From the NCBI GenBank assembly GCA_020060485.1, contig JAGVAB010000133.1, positions 1 to 39,871 on the forward strand: DNA of 39,871 nt, written 5' to 3'. The position numbers and the translations under genes are program-made. The notes under the pieces are model-generated. The model was given only the letters and a program-made list of their open reading frames with translations, searched no databases and was not told where the DNA came from. Each line of letters opens with the position of its first letter. Position 1 is the stretch's first letter. The DNA is from Anaerolineales bacterium. GTDB taxonomy: Bacteria > Chloroflexota > Anaerolineae > Anaerolineales > Anaerolineaceae. Shown in pieces: positions 8,533-17,882 of the stretch.

Positions 8533-8754
8533 CTCTTGTCAGCCCCTTTCCTCCCGAAAATTTTGTGGCGGTTGCCACCGCATCAGTCTTTATTCTGTTT
8601 GCATTGTAGCATAATCTGCGGCGCAAGGGCGCACTCGGTGCTAGCGCAATTGCATCTTGTTTTCATTGAATTTGCGTAACTGCTCAGCCTCTCGAAGTGA
8701 TGTCGCTGCGAGGAGCATGCTTTTGCGACGTGGCAGTCCCCACACCATTGAAAA
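8533..8754. other. Gene-free stretch between PilZ and pentapeptide genes
   Basis: This is part of the 458-nt gap 8533-8990. It contains a short GTGGC-GGTT-GCCAC hairpin (about 8564-8577). Around 8707-8740 is a GCGAGGAGC...GCGACGTGGCA segment resembling short intergenic repeats familiar from other genomes. No coding signal is seen on either strand. Confidence 0.5.
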
Positions 8755-8851
8755 GCGGACAGGTTCAGCGAAGCGAACCTGTCCCTATGGTGCTGGATGA
8801 TTTCCATAATGGCGCAGTTTTTCCGTAGGGACAGGTCAGTGACCTGTCCGC
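8755..8851. repeat. BIME-like pair of inverted palindromic units
   Basis: Unit 1 is a hairpin with arms GGACAGGTTC (8757-8766) and GAACCTGTCC (8775-8784). Unit 2 is a hairpin with arms GGACAGGTCA (8829-8838) and TGACCTGTCC (8840-8849). They are the same element in opposite orientation: the outer ends are GCGGACAGGT (8755-8764) and ACCTGTCCGC (8842-8851), and the inner ends are both CCTGTCCCTA-like. About 40 nt separates them. The layout matches the REP/BIME type of non-autonomous palindrome. Confidence 0.75.
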
Positions 8852-8890
8852 AGGTCTTCACAACGACATGCCTGAGGTGTTACAAATCAA

Positions 8891-8930
8891 TTTTGATGCA
8901 ATTGCACTCTGTGCAGATATTGCATCAAAA
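8891..8930. repeat. 12-bp inverted repeat upstream of the pentapeptide gene
   Basis: TTTTGATGCAAT (8891-8902) is perfectly inverted as ATTGCATCAAAA (8919-8930). An inner TGCA (8903-8906) pairs with TGCA (8912-8915). It ends about 60 nt before the ATG, close to a TAAAAT that could be a -10, so it may be an operator or a leader hairpin. Confidence 0.65.
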
Positions 8931-8990
8931 CTACCCGACGCTTTTCGGGGTGGTAAAATCAGGTTACAAAAACTTTCAGGAAAAACAGCC

Positions 8991-9602
8991 ATGTCCTTTG
9001 AAACCGCAGACGAATTTGACTCACAAACCTTCAAAAACCTGAAACTGGATGATCAGGAAGTGCGCGGCAAGACCTTTCATGACTGCACCTTTGTCCATTG
9101 TTCCTTCCACGAGACCGCCTTTCTGGCCTGCTCCTTCCAGCAATGCAGCTTTGAACACTGCGACCTGAGCCTGATGACGGTCAAGGCATCCCGCTTCCAG
9201 GATGTTGCCTATACGCATTGTCAGCTTGCAGGTGTCGACTGGTCCATGGCTGCCCCGGCCCGCCTCACCACCCGCACCCCGCTGCGCTTCACCTCTTGCA
9301 GCCTGAATTACGCCACCTTTATCGGCGCAAAACTCAAGGGAGCCTGCATCCGTGACTGCATCGCCCGGGATGTGGATTTCTCGGAGGCCGATCTCGAAAA
9401 TGCCGACTGCCGTGGCACAGATTTCAGCAACAGCCGTTTTCAAAACACCAATCTCGGCGGCGCCGATTTCCGTGGCGCTCACAATTATCTGATTTCACCC
9501 ACCCAAAACAGGCTCAAAGGGGCGCACTTCTCCCTGCCGGAGGCCATTGGTCTGCTGTATGGCTTGGAGATCATCCTCGACAATGATCCCGACCTGACCT
9601 GA
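8991..9602 (+). CDS. Pentapeptide-repeat protein
   Basis: The 203-aa protein is built largely of five-residue units with a central F or L, for example TFHDCTFVHCSFHETAF and later ADLENADCRGTDFSNSRF. Such repeats fold into a right-handed quadrilateral beta-helix. The repeats are unusually rich in cysteine and histidine in the N-terminal half. Some relatives (Qnr, MfpA) mimic DNA and protect gyrase, but most have no known role. I chose the ATG at 8991 because AGGA lies ahead of it and the residues upstream are not repeat-like. It has no signal peptide. Confidence 0.88.
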   Translation: MSFETADEFDSQTFKNLKLDDQEVRGKTFHDCTFVHCSFHETAFLACSFQQCSFEHCDLSLMTVKASRFQDVAYTHCQLAGVDWSMAAPARLTTRTPLRFTSCSLNYATFIGAKLKGACIRDCIARDVDFSEADLENADCRGTDFSNSRFQNTNLGGADFRGAHNYLISPTQNRLKGAHFSLPEAIGLLYGLEIILDNDPDLT

Positions 9603-9645
9603 TAACGTCCTCCATTATGTCAACCCGGATGGATAATGCTCCGCA

Positions 9646-12600
9646 TCAAGGCTGGATGGTGAAGACCCCGCCCGCCGTATTGCCCTGCACATCCGGGAAG
9701 TAATATTCAAAAGCCCGCGCCGGCAGAACGCGGTATTCACCGGCCTGCACCGCCTGCAAGCGGTAGGTCAACACATAGGTGCCGGCCGGGACGCGCCGCC
9801 CGATCCAGCGCACATGATCATCATATACCTGCGGATCAGTGAAATACCACCAGCCCCAGCCATCCCCAAACGGGTCACGGGGATCATACTGAATTTCCTC
9901 CGCCTGGCTGGTCTTCAGCCGCGGATCAATGATCTCCGCTCCAGCGGGAATAAAGTCCTCTACTACGAGGTAAGACATCTCCTCCGGTAGGGTCAGCGTC
10001 AAACGCACCTCGGCCACCCCGGCCTGCGTCCCCAAACTGAGACCGCTGATGGCCGGGCACTTGCCTGGCAGACAATCCGCACCCATGCCATGATAACTGC
10101 GGTTAATACTGAGGCCATTCTGGCGGGCTTCGGCCTCCTCTGCCGGACGCTCCAGGGTCAATACCGCCCGGTAATACAACTGCCCGCTGCCGGCTTCCCG
10201 ACCGATGCGCAGCTCATTGATCGTTTGTTTCTGCAAGTCGGCCAGCAAAACCTGGGTGGTAACCGGCAGCAGGCGATCCCCGCTTTCAGCCGAGCCGCTG
10301 AGCAGGCTGCGGCCGTTCAACGCAGCCGAATAAGCGTAGCGGGCGCTGAGGTCGGCAGTGCTTTTCATGGCCTCCGTCAAACCCAGCAATACCCAGGCTG
10401 ATTCATAACTGGAAGCCCAGCCGCCGCCAGCCTGGCGCTGCACCACCAGGTAACGCAGCCCGTCCCGCAGTAGAGAGGATGCCGGGTCGATCTGGGCAAT
10501 GGCGTACACCACCACCGCAGTGTTGAAGTTCGCCGTGCTGAAATTATTGGCCGCTGTAGTGCGGTTCTCCTCCCAATGCGCGCCGCTGGCGCTGCGCAGG
10601 GCGCTGCTTTGCAGATCACTCAACAGATCATAGGCCCGCTGGTCAGCGACGCTTTCACGGTTCAACATCAAGGCCAGCAAGGCTTTGGCCCACGGATTGA
10701 GCCGCTGGCTTTCAACGACAAACCCATCCAGTCCAGCCGCAGGTACAGTCCCCGCCTGCTGCAGGGCATAATACACGAAAACCTGCCGGTCCAGCTGCCA
10801 GGTCTGGGTCACAGCCTGCGGCGAAAGCAAACTATCCGTCAAATAGGCAGCTGCAGTCGGGATGGCCCGCGGCGGAATAAAAAATCCAGCCCGCTGTGCC
10901 CGCACCAGACCAAACAAAACATAGGCGGTGATATATTCATCGCTGGTCTGTCCGGCCATCCAGCCCCAGCCGCCGTCCTTGTTCTGATAACGCAGCAGGC
11001 GTTGCAAACTGCTATCGATGCGCACTTGCAATTCGTCTTTCAGGCCGGGCGTCTCGATTTTCAGGTCCTGCAAAGCCCGGTACATCTCCACATTGGGCAG
11101 CATATGCGAAAGAATGGGTTCAGTGAAATCATAGGGAAAGGCTTCTGACGCTTCCAACCCGCTGAGAATGCTGGCCGCCAGAGAAGGCGCCAGTTCCACC
11201 TGCAGGCTGCCGCCGCTGGGAGTGTAGGAAAGCGGCATCTGGATCTTTTCCAGCTGTTCCCCGGCTTCTGCCAGCACCCCGGCAGTCACAAAGCTGAGCG
11301 GCACCTGGTAACGCAGCACAGGCAGCACGCCCTGCTGCGGGCGGGCGGCGTCCTGCAAACCGCCGCTCTGCGCCTGAAACACCAGGCTGACTTCATCCAC
11401 CTCCTGAATCGTGCCCCACCAGCTGACTGTCTGGCGGGCGCCGGGGCTCAGGGTAAGCTTAACCACCGTAGGAGAACCCTCATCCAGCACTACTCCTGCC
11501 GCCTGGACGGATGCCTCCACATCCAATGTAAGTGCGGTATTGTTATGCACAATCGCACGCAGCTGGCTATGGTCACCGGCCACGAAAAAGCGCGGCGTTT
11601 GCGGACGAATCAGCAAGGGCTTGCTGACCACGATCTCGCTGCCGGCAGACCCGACTTTCGAATCGCGGGTAATGCCGCGCAGGTCCGCCACCCACGTGGT
11701 CAGGTTATCCGGCAGGGTCATGATCACTTTGGCGATACCATTGGCATCCGTCTCCAGATTGCCCAGCCAGAAAGCGGTGTCGGGAAAATCTTCGCGTACG
11801 GTCAGCGGCAGGATCAAAGCCCCGCCGCCACCCCCGCGTCCATCCGCCGAGATCAACGGAATGCGGTTGGCGGCGATGCTCAAGCTGGAACTGCTGGTAA
11901 CCCGCAACGGGCGCGGCGCCAGAAAGGCCTGCAAAATACCGGGTGCATTGGCATCAGCCAGCGCCAGCACAGCCTTGTCCACCACCGCCAACGAGAATTC
12001 ACCCTGCACCGGCTGGCCGTAGGAATCCCGCACCTGAAGTTCAAAGCTCACTTCGCCGCCCGGCTCGCTGCTGGTGGGAGTGGTCAACAGTTCCACCTCC
12101 AGGGTTTGCACCACCGCTTCCACTTTCAGCTCCAGATAGCCCTGGCGAAAGTCCGGCGTGCCGTCAGCCTGCTGACCCAGCAGGGTTACCGCCACAAACA
12201 CATTGGGTGCATGCCCGTCTTCCAGCGGCAGTTCCCAGATCAGTGAGCCGCCCTGTATCTCCACCAATTCAGCATGCAGCACTTTCTCACGCTCCACAGT
12301 GATCAACGCCAGGTTTTTCACACCCAGCGGATTTGGAACCAGAATGCGGGCCACATCTCCCGGGCGGTAGACCGTCTTGTCGGCGGTCAGGGGCAGCTGC
12401 TGGTTGGGCAGGTTCGGCCACTGGGCGGCTGCGCCGCCGCTCACCCAGTGCAGCACATGGGAAGCAGCCCCTTCGCCAAACACTTTCAGCACATACAAGC
12501 CCGGCTCAGGCGGGGTGAATGCCAGGCGCGCGCGCCCCTGTTCGTCAGTGACCAGGTCAGCGCTGCTGACGGTGGTATAAACCGGCTGCCTTCGGCGTCC

Positions 12601-15402
12601 ATCCGGCCGCCAATCAGCCGTGTCTGCCTCTTCCCAGTTCACCTTCTGGAACCAGGCTTGCAGCAAATGCCCGCCGGAGGGAGCTTTTCGCCAGTCTGTG
12701 GTCTGGATGCGAAAACCCGTCTCGGCCCCGGCCCGGCCGGACCAGGTCTCGGGACGCACGCCGATATAAAAGTCTGCCGGGTGCCATTGCGCCGTATGGC
12801 GGGCGCTGACTGGCATCTCGTCTCCATCCTGCAGGCTGGCTTCCAGTGTCAAAACCTGCTGACCCTGGAGATCAGCGATCTGCGCCAGCATTTCGTCCCC
12901 GTCCAGGTTGATCTGTAGCGAGCCATTGGCCGCAGTGCGCTGTATACCGCTGGCAATCTGCTCACCCAGTTCGGGGTCGAAATAATCAAAGCCATTACTT
13001 GCTGACAACCAGCTTGTAGTATGCACTCCACTCTGGTAGCTGGAAGGCAGGCTGAAATCCTGCGGGCGGGCATACAAAGCCCACTGCACCTGCACATCGC
13101 CAGCCGGCGCGCCAAAGAAATAATCGGCCTGCACGCTGGCCTGGATGTCTTCGCCAGACAACCAGTCCCCGCGGGCGAAACTCACCTGCAGGTCAATCTC
13201 CGGTTTACGGTATTCCGCCACCTGAAACTCCAGCCAGGCATTGGGGTCTTCATCAATCCTCAGGTTGTAATATCCCGGAGCTGCATCCTCGGGCAGGGTG
13301 ATTGATCCCGCGGCACTGCCGTAAGCGGAGAGCGCCAGGCTGGCAGTGCCAATCAGCGGCTGGTCTGCGAGGGCATAAGAGAATTCGCCCAGCATTTTAA
13401 CCGTCACCTGGCCGCCGGGCGGCAGTTCATATCCGCTGCCGGCTTCCTGGCGCATCACCAGCCGGAAGTTCACCGTCTGCCCCGGGCGGTAAATGGGCCG
13501 GTCGGTGTACAGGTACGTATACAGTCTGTCTTCCACCAGCCAGTTGGGAATGCCAAAATACCAGCCGCTGGTGCCAAAGGTCCAGGTGTCGGCTCCCAGG
13601 CTGAAATCTTCATCTCCCGGGCGGCCAATCACAGCAAACACAGGATCATAGACATCCATTTCGGCTGGCAGACCAAGCCGGCAGGTACCGTCCTGATCAG
13701 TCACGGCCTGCCCCAGCGGGTTCAACCACTTGTCATAGAACGCCACCTGCTTGCCGGCAGCCGGTGCACCGCGTCCCAGATCCACCGCCCACAGGAAAAT
13801 CTCATCCGGGCTGCGTTTGAGGGTCAAATTGAGCGGACTGACCACGGCCAGGAAAGGCCGCGGCTGCAGATAATCCTGCTCCACCTGGGAGGATTGCACA
13901 TCGAAATAATACAACCCGGTGCGCAGCGGCTGGCTGTTTGCAGACACAGGCAGTTCAACCACGGTGCTACGGTTGGCGGGCAAACGCAGATCCATCTGCC
14001 ATGAAAGCAGATCAGGGATCCACACCTGCGGCCAGTTAATATACGCCTCGCGATTCAATTGGAAGAAAGTCTCCAGCGCCAGGCTGGCGGACGTGAAATC
14101 GACACTGCGCAGGTTGGTGACCTGGGCACTGAAACTGGTCTCGTTCGGGGTAAGGAACAAGGTACCTTCCCCGGCCTGCAGCAGGGGCAGCGCCAGGCTG
14201 GCTTGTGCCGGTGCGGTGCGGAAGGTCAGGCGGCGCTCCCCGGCCGCAGGCTGCCCCCAGCGGTCCTGCAGACCAGCCGCCACGCTCACTGTGTACCGCT
14301 GATCCGGTTCAAAATAGCCGGAAAGGTAGATCAGGCGCTGATCCTCGCTCAAGTTAAACTGAAGGTCCACGACCGGAGGCGAGACCTGCACCAGTTCCTT
14401 CAAATTCTGGCGCAGCGCAAGAGGGGCGCTCATCATCAGACTCAGACTGGTATAACCGAAATAGCCCTCCAGCAGCTGGCCCTGAGCCGGGTCAGTGGAC
14501 TCCACGTCCAGGATGGGCACGGTGCGGTAATTTTTGACCAGGCTCTCCCCCAGACGGGTGCCGCCAACCGAGAAGGCCTGGCCGCGCAGGATCAGCTTGT
14601 AAACGGCATCGCGTTTCAATTCCTGGGCAGGGCGGAAGGTGAGCATGGTATTGTCCTGCTCCCAGGCAAAGCTGCCGGCCACCCTGTTACCTTGCCCGTC
14701 CTGCAGAAGCAGGTTTTGCTGCAAGCTATCCACATCCATTCGCTGGTTAAACGCCAGCGTAAATGAAGCATCCAGATCAATATTCCCTTGCCCCTCCTCC
14801 GGCACAATGGACAACAGGCGCGGCGCAGCCGTGGTGAAAGACCAGGACTCAGCCCCAGCCAGTCCTGTGCCGGCGATGCTGGTCAACTGTGCATTAAGCG
14901 TCACCGTGTGCTCGATCCCACCAGTCAACGGCGGGTCGGGATAGAAGATGTAAGTGCTGGTGTTCAGCCATTTGGCATGCCCTTCCGCCGCAGGCTGAAT
15001 GTTGAACGCCGATGGCAATTTGGAACCATCATCCGTCAAAGGCACCACCGGCTGGTCAAAGGTAACCACCACCGCCGATTCGGGGTCCACATCGCTGCTG
15101 CCAGGGCGGGGCAGCTTTTCTACGACATGAAGTCCGGCCTCGGTATGATGAGAGATCGCCAGCGGTTCGCCCAAGGGCGAACCATTCATTGCAGGTACAT
15201 CAGCCGGGACGGCCAGTTCAATCGCCGCCGCCTGGACATTCTGCCCTGTGTCGAACGATCCCCGCAAGACTTCCAGCGGGCGCTGGGCCAGCCCAACGCT
15301 GGTACAGGCAACACTCATGATGATGATAAGGTTCAGTGCCAGCAGCAGAAGTTTGCTGCCCAGCAAGCGTTTGAAGAAAAGGAGCCATTCTTTTTGCATC
15401 AT
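9646..15402 (-). CDS. Alpha-2-macroglobulin-like lipoprotein lacking the thioester
   Basis: This 1918-aa envelope protein starts with a hydrophobic leader and a lipobox-like SVAC (Cys33; Ser at -3 is not ideal). Ig-like (Big_5-type) domains follow. The MG2-type segment DRPIYRPGQTVNF is near residue 635, the DFPDTAFW...LPDNLTTW block near 1210-1245, and a helical TED-like domain spans about 1400-1690 with macroglobulin-type beta domains after it. Bacterial relatives trap attacking proteases through a Cys-Gln thioester (CxEQ). Here the matching site reads FPYDFTEP, so Cys is Phe1426 and Gln is Pro1429, and no thioester can form. The start at 15402 is chosen because AGGAG lies 8 nt ahead. No pbpC partner gene is adjacent. 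Confidence 0.93.
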   Translation of the reverse strand: MMQKEWLLFFKRLLGSKLLLLALNLIIIMSVACTSVGLAQRPLEVLRGSFDTGQNVQAAAIELAVPADVPAMNGSPLGEPLAISHHTEAGLHVVEKLPRPGSSDVDPESAVVVTFDQPVVPLTDDGSKLPSAFNIQPAAEGHAKWLNTSTYIFYPDPPLTGGIEHTVTLNAQLTSIAGTGLAGAESWSFTTAAPRLLSIVPEEGQGNIDLDASFTLAFNQRMDVDSLQQNLLLQDGQGNRVAGSFAWEQDNTMLTFRPAQELKRDAVYKLILRGQAFSVGGTRLGESLVKNYRTVPILDVESTDPAQGQLLEGYFGYTSLSLMMSAPLALRQNLKELVQVSPPVVDLQFNLSEDQRLIYLSGYFEPDQRYTVSVAAGLQDRWGQPAAGERRLTFRTAPAQASLALPLLQAGEGTLFLTPNETSFSAQVTNLRSVDFTSASLALETFFQLNREAYINWPQVWIPDLLSWQMDLRLPANRSTVVELPVSANSQPLRTGLYYFDVQSSQVEQDYLQPRPFLAVVSPLNLTLKRSPDEIFLWAVDLGRGAPAAGKQVAFYDKWLNPLGQAVTDQDGTCRLGLPAEMDVYDPVFAVIGRPGDEDFSLGADTWTFGTSGWYFGIPNWLVEDRLYTYLYTDRPIYRPGQTVNFRLVMRQEAGSGYELPPGGQVTVKMLGEFSYALADQPLIGTASLALSAYGSAAGSITLPEDAAPGYYNLRIDEDPNAWLEFQVAEYRKPEIDLQVSFARGDWLSGEDIQASVQADYFFGAPAGDVQVQWALYARPQDFSLPSSYQSGVHTTSWLSASNGFDYFDPELGEQIASGIQRTAANGSLQINLDGDEMLAQIADLQGQQVLTLEASLQDGDEMPVSARHTAQWHPADFYIGVRPETWSGRAGAETGFRIQTTDWRKAPSGGHLLQAWFQKVNWEEADTADWRPDGRRRQPVYTTVSSADLVTDEQGRARLAFTPPEPGLYVLKVFGEGAASHVLHWVSGGAAAQWPNLPNQQLPLTADKTVYRPGDVARILVPNPLGVKNLALITVEREKVLHAELVEIQGGSLIWELPLEDGHAPNVFVAVTLLGQQADGTPDFRQGYLELKVEAVVQTLEVELLTTPTSSEPGGEVSFELQVRDSYGQPVQGEFSLAVVDKAVLALADANAPGILQAFLAPRPLRVTSSSSLSIAANRIPLISADGRGGGGGALILPLTVREDFPDTAFWLGNLETDANGIAKVIMTLPDNLTTWVADLRGITRDSKVGSAGSEIVVSKPLLIRPQTPRFFVAGDHSQLRAIVHNNTALTLDVEASVQAAGVVLDEGSPTVVKLTLSPGARQTVSWWGTIQEVDEVSLVFQAQSGGLQDAARPQQGVLPVLRYQVPLSFVTAGVLAEAGEQLEKIQMPLSYTPSGGSLQVELAPSLAASILSGLEASEAFPYDFTEPILSHMLPNVEMYRALQDLKIETPGLKDELQVRIDSSLQRLLRYQNKDGGWGWMAGQTSDEYITAYVLFGLVRAQRAGFFIPPRAIPTAAAYLTDSLLSPQAVTQTWQLDRQVFVYYALQQAGTVPAAGLDGFVVESQRLNPWAKALLALMLNRESVADQRAYDLLSDLQSSALRSASGAHWEENRTTAANNFSTANFNTAVVVYAIAQIDPASSLLRDGLRYLVVQRQAGGGWASSYESAWVLLGLTEAMKSTADLSARYAYSAALNGRSLLSGSAESGDRLLPVTTQVLLADLQKQTINELRIGREAGSGQLYYRAVLTLERPAEEAEARQNGLSINRSYHGMGADCLPGKCPAISGLSLGTQAGVAEVRLTLTLPEEMSYLVVEDFIPAGAEIIDPRLKTSQAEEIQYDPRDPFGDGWGWWYFTDPQVYDDHVRWIGRRVPAGTYVLTYRLQAVQAGEYRVLPARAFEYYFPDVQGNTAGGVFTIQP

Positions 15403-15599
15403 ATCCCGTACTCCTGCATCCATCGTTCAACCTGTACACATCGACAAGCCCGGTACACAAGCAGATCTGCCGCATCCATCGGTATGCGCCGCGCGGTAAC
15501 AGACCCGGTGGCTGCACCCTCTTATTATGATTATAGTTTATTCTGCCTCTCCGTTCTCATCATGGTATACTCAACCGCAAGTCGTAACAGGAACAAACC

Positions 15600-16169
15600 A
15601 TGACCACATTAAACAAAATTCTCGAAACCGATGCCCGCCTTTCACAACAATTGCGCCTGCCCGAAAAGGCATGGACCGGTTGGCACAGCATTGGATCATT
15701 GCTGGCGCATTCCGGCGATTCCTGGTATCTGCTGCCCGCCCTGGGTCTGGTGTGGCTGTTCGCCAACTGTACCTGGCACAACCGGGCCGCGCTGATGGGC
15801 ATGGGACTGATCTTTCTGGCCGCCGAAGTGCTGATCCTCAAGTTCATCATCCGCCGCCGCCGTCCGCCCGGCGAGTGGGGTGAGATCTATCGCAGCACCG
15901 ACCCACACTCCTTCCCTTCCGGCCATGCCGCCCGTGTCACCTACCTGGCCGTGATGGCCATTGGCCTGGGGCCTGCCTGGCTCGCGGTGCTGCTGGTGGT
16001 TTGGGCGCCCCTGGTGGGCCTGGCGCGCATAGCTATGGGCGTACACTACCTGTCAGATGTGATCGCCGGCGCCTTGCTGGGCATCCTGTGGGCAGTGATC
16101 ATGCTCGCCTTGCAGGGCTTCATTGTGCGCATCTTTTCAGTTCTGCCCTTTATTTTTTGCAGTCTTTGA
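15600..16169 (+). CDS. PAP2-family membrane phosphatase
   Basis: The 189-aa integral membrane protein has all three phosphatase motifs: K81-x6-R88-P89 (KX6RP), P106-S-G-H109 (PSGH), and R143-x5-H149-x3-D153. The usual Ser before R143 is Ala. Family members remove phosphate from phosphatidic acid, undecaprenyl pyrophosphate or similar lipids at the membrane. Which of these applies cannot be read from the sequence. AGGA lies ahead of the ATG. A 52-aa membrane protein follows 15 nt downstream and is probably co-transcribed. Confidence 0.92.
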   Translation: MTTLNKILETDARLSQQLRLPEKAWTGWHSIGSLLAHSGDSWYLLPALGLVWLFANCTWHNRAALMGMGLIFLAAEVLILKFIIRRRRPPGEWGEIYRSTDPHSFPSGHAARVTYLAVMAIGLGPAWLAVLLVVWAPLVGLARIAMGVHYLSDVIAGALLGILWAVIMLALQGFIVRIFSVLPFIFCSL

Positions 16170-16184
16170 AGTTGAGGTCTTTTC

Positions 16185-16343
16185 ATGAATCTGTGGATCC
16201 TGATCCTGGCCACTGTGGTCAGCCTGCCCATTGCCGATTATCTGGTCAAGCACAAAGGCTACACCCGCACCAAAGCTGTGCTGGTCAGCGTGGGCATTGT
16301 CTGGGCAACCGTGATCCTGATCACCGTCTTCACCGTCAACTGA
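16185..16343 (+). CDS. Small two-helix membrane protein
   Basis: A 52-aa reading frame begins MNLWILILATVVSLP and holds two hydrophobic helices joined by a short basic loop (LVKHKGYTRTKA). GAGGTC lies 5 nt ahead of the ATG. It starts 15 nt after the PAP2 stop and ends 21 nt before a strong terminator, so it has the position of a real second gene of that operon. I do not recognise a family. Confidence 0.65.
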   Translation: MNLWILILATVVSLPIADYLVKHKGYTRTKAVLVSVGIVWATVILITVFTVN

Positions 16344-16364
16344 TCGGCTGAATTTTTGATTGCT

Positions 16365-16402
16365 AAGGGGCGCATTTTGGGAAATGCGCCCCTTTTGGTT
16401 TT
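16365..16402. terminator. Strong terminator between convergent genes
   Basis: A perfect 13-bp stem (16365-16377 with 16382-16394) with a TGGG tetraloop is followed by TTGGTTTT. It lies between the stops of the 52-aa gene on the + strand and the MerR-B12 gene on the minus strand. It could serve both, although the minus-strand side has fewer T. Confidence 0.85.
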
Positions 16403-16440
16403 AAGGATGTACCCCAGGATGGCCCTTTTTTGTCGTATGC

Positions 16441-17760
16441 TCAAGTGCGGGTTATCAGGTCTTGCGCCCAGGTCAGGATCAATTGTCCGCGTTGGTCCAG
16501 ATGCTTGCCCATAGCCCGGCCATATGATTGCAGGAACTGGAGCATCTGCTGCGGGTCATAAGACGCATTGGCCATCAAGCCATTGGCCCAGTCGATCTCG
16601 CGCTCCACAAAGTGAATATCCCCCAGGCGCAGGGCGGCTTCAATATTACGGGAAAGATAGAAATTGGTCATGCGCACCCGCTCGGCAGAAAGACCGGGCT
16701 GTTCAACCTCCCGCAGATCCGTTTCAATCAGACCTTGTTTTTCCTGGAAAGCCTTCAGAGCATCCAGATGATCAAGCGGGGCAGGTAAATGATCTGGAGT
16801 GGGCGGCTGCCGGATGAGCAATTCCTCGATATTGCCCACCGCGTCCTCGATGCGCGTGCCCAAAAAATGACCGGGGATGCGTTGACGCAATTCAGGAAGA
16901 TGATTAAAGATCGCCCCGCCATACCCAAGCTGCACCTTTTGTTCCTTTAAAAAGAGTGCAGCATCCAGCAAATTGGCCGCTGTGTGCAATTGCTCGGCAG
17001 TCAGCACCACCAACTGGGCACGCGTCTTTTGCAGGGTGGCTTCAAGCTGGATCTCTGGAACATTGGCCCCCAGATAAATGACATCCCAGCCGCGGTAGCG
17101 CAGCAGCAGGTTGATCAGCAGCGGGGCAAATTCATGCGCTTCGTTCGCCGTCCCGCCGATCAACACCCGGCCATGCAGGCTTGGCGCGGGCGCATCGGCG
17201 ATCAGGGTATGCAAGCGCTGCAAGGCCAAAGCCGAGGCAAAATGCTCCTGCTGGATGGTGGCATTTTTGTCAAACCACAGATTGCCGACCTCGGCCAGGC
17301 CGCGCTGCAAAACCTGGCTGAGCACGTCCTTCATCGGGTAATTGGTGAAGGCCCGCGATAGTGCGCTTTCAGCACCTGCGTTGTCAAAACGCAGGCAGGC
17401 CTGGATCCACGCCTGGCGCAGTTCTTCCAGAGAAGGCACATCAGAGACCTGGTAAACAGCCGGTGTTTCTTCACGCAGGGCTTCCACCCGGGATAAAGAT
17501 TGCAGAGGATCCTGACCATCAGATTGCAGGCTGTTCCACAGCTTGACCGCCTTGCTGATGCTCAGACCTTGCTCCTGTTGCGCCAACAGCCAGCGGACAG
17601 TCTCAATATCATGCCAGGAATACAGCCGGTGTCCACCTTCGGTGCGCTCCGGTTGGGGCAGGCCATAGCGCCGCTCCCAGGCACGCAGCGTGTCGGGTTT
17701 GATGCCGGTTTCACGCAGCACATATCCAAGATTAAAACGCGATTCAGACACAGGGTTCAT
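16441..17760 (-). CDS. CarH/LitR-like MerR regulator with B12-binding domain
   Basis: The 439-aa protein has an N-terminal MerR winged helix (about residues 9-75; TLRAWERRYGLPQPERTEGG), a four-helix cobalamin cap and a Rossmann B12-binding domain. The cap motif W-x9-E-H is present (W162, E172, H173), as is E207-A-H209, whose His is the expected lower cobalt ligand. Family members hold adenosylcobalamin as a light sensor and repress genes in the dark. The residue after W162 is Phe163; as I recall, Thermus CarH has His132 there, which caps cobalt after photolysis. About 130 extra C-terminal residues are of unknown role. GGAG ahead of 17760 fixes the start. It is divergent from the ABC-to-peroxiredoxin gene run. 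Confidence 0.9.
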   Translation of the reverse strand: MNPVSESRFNLGYVLRETGIKPDTLRAWERRYGLPQPERTEGGHRLYSWHDIETVRWLLAQQEQGLSISKAVKLWNSLQSDGQDPLQSLSRVEALREETPAVYQVSDVPSLEELRQAWIQACLRFDNAGAESALSRAFTNYPMKDVLSQVLQRGLAEVGNLWFDKNATIQQEHFASALALQRLHTLIADAPAPSLHGRVLIGGTANEAHEFAPLLINLLLRYRGWDVIYLGANVPEIQLEATLQKTRAQLVVLTAEQLHTAANLLDAALFLKEQKVQLGYGGAIFNHLPELRQRIPGHFLGTRIEDAVGNIEELLIRQPPTPDHLPAPLDHLDALKAFQEKQGLIETDLREVEQPGLSAERVRMTNFYLSRNIEAALRLGDIHFVEREIDWANGLMANASYDPQQMLQFLQSYGRAMGKHLDQRGQLILTWAQDLITRT

Positions 17761-17882
17761 CAGGTTCTCCGGCAAAAGATTCAGAAAATCAAAACCGATA
17801 CCTCGACCCCGCAAGGGGACAGATGCAAGCTCGGTATGCGATTTGATCAAACAAAGCAAACATTCTCACTTAATCTTTACAA

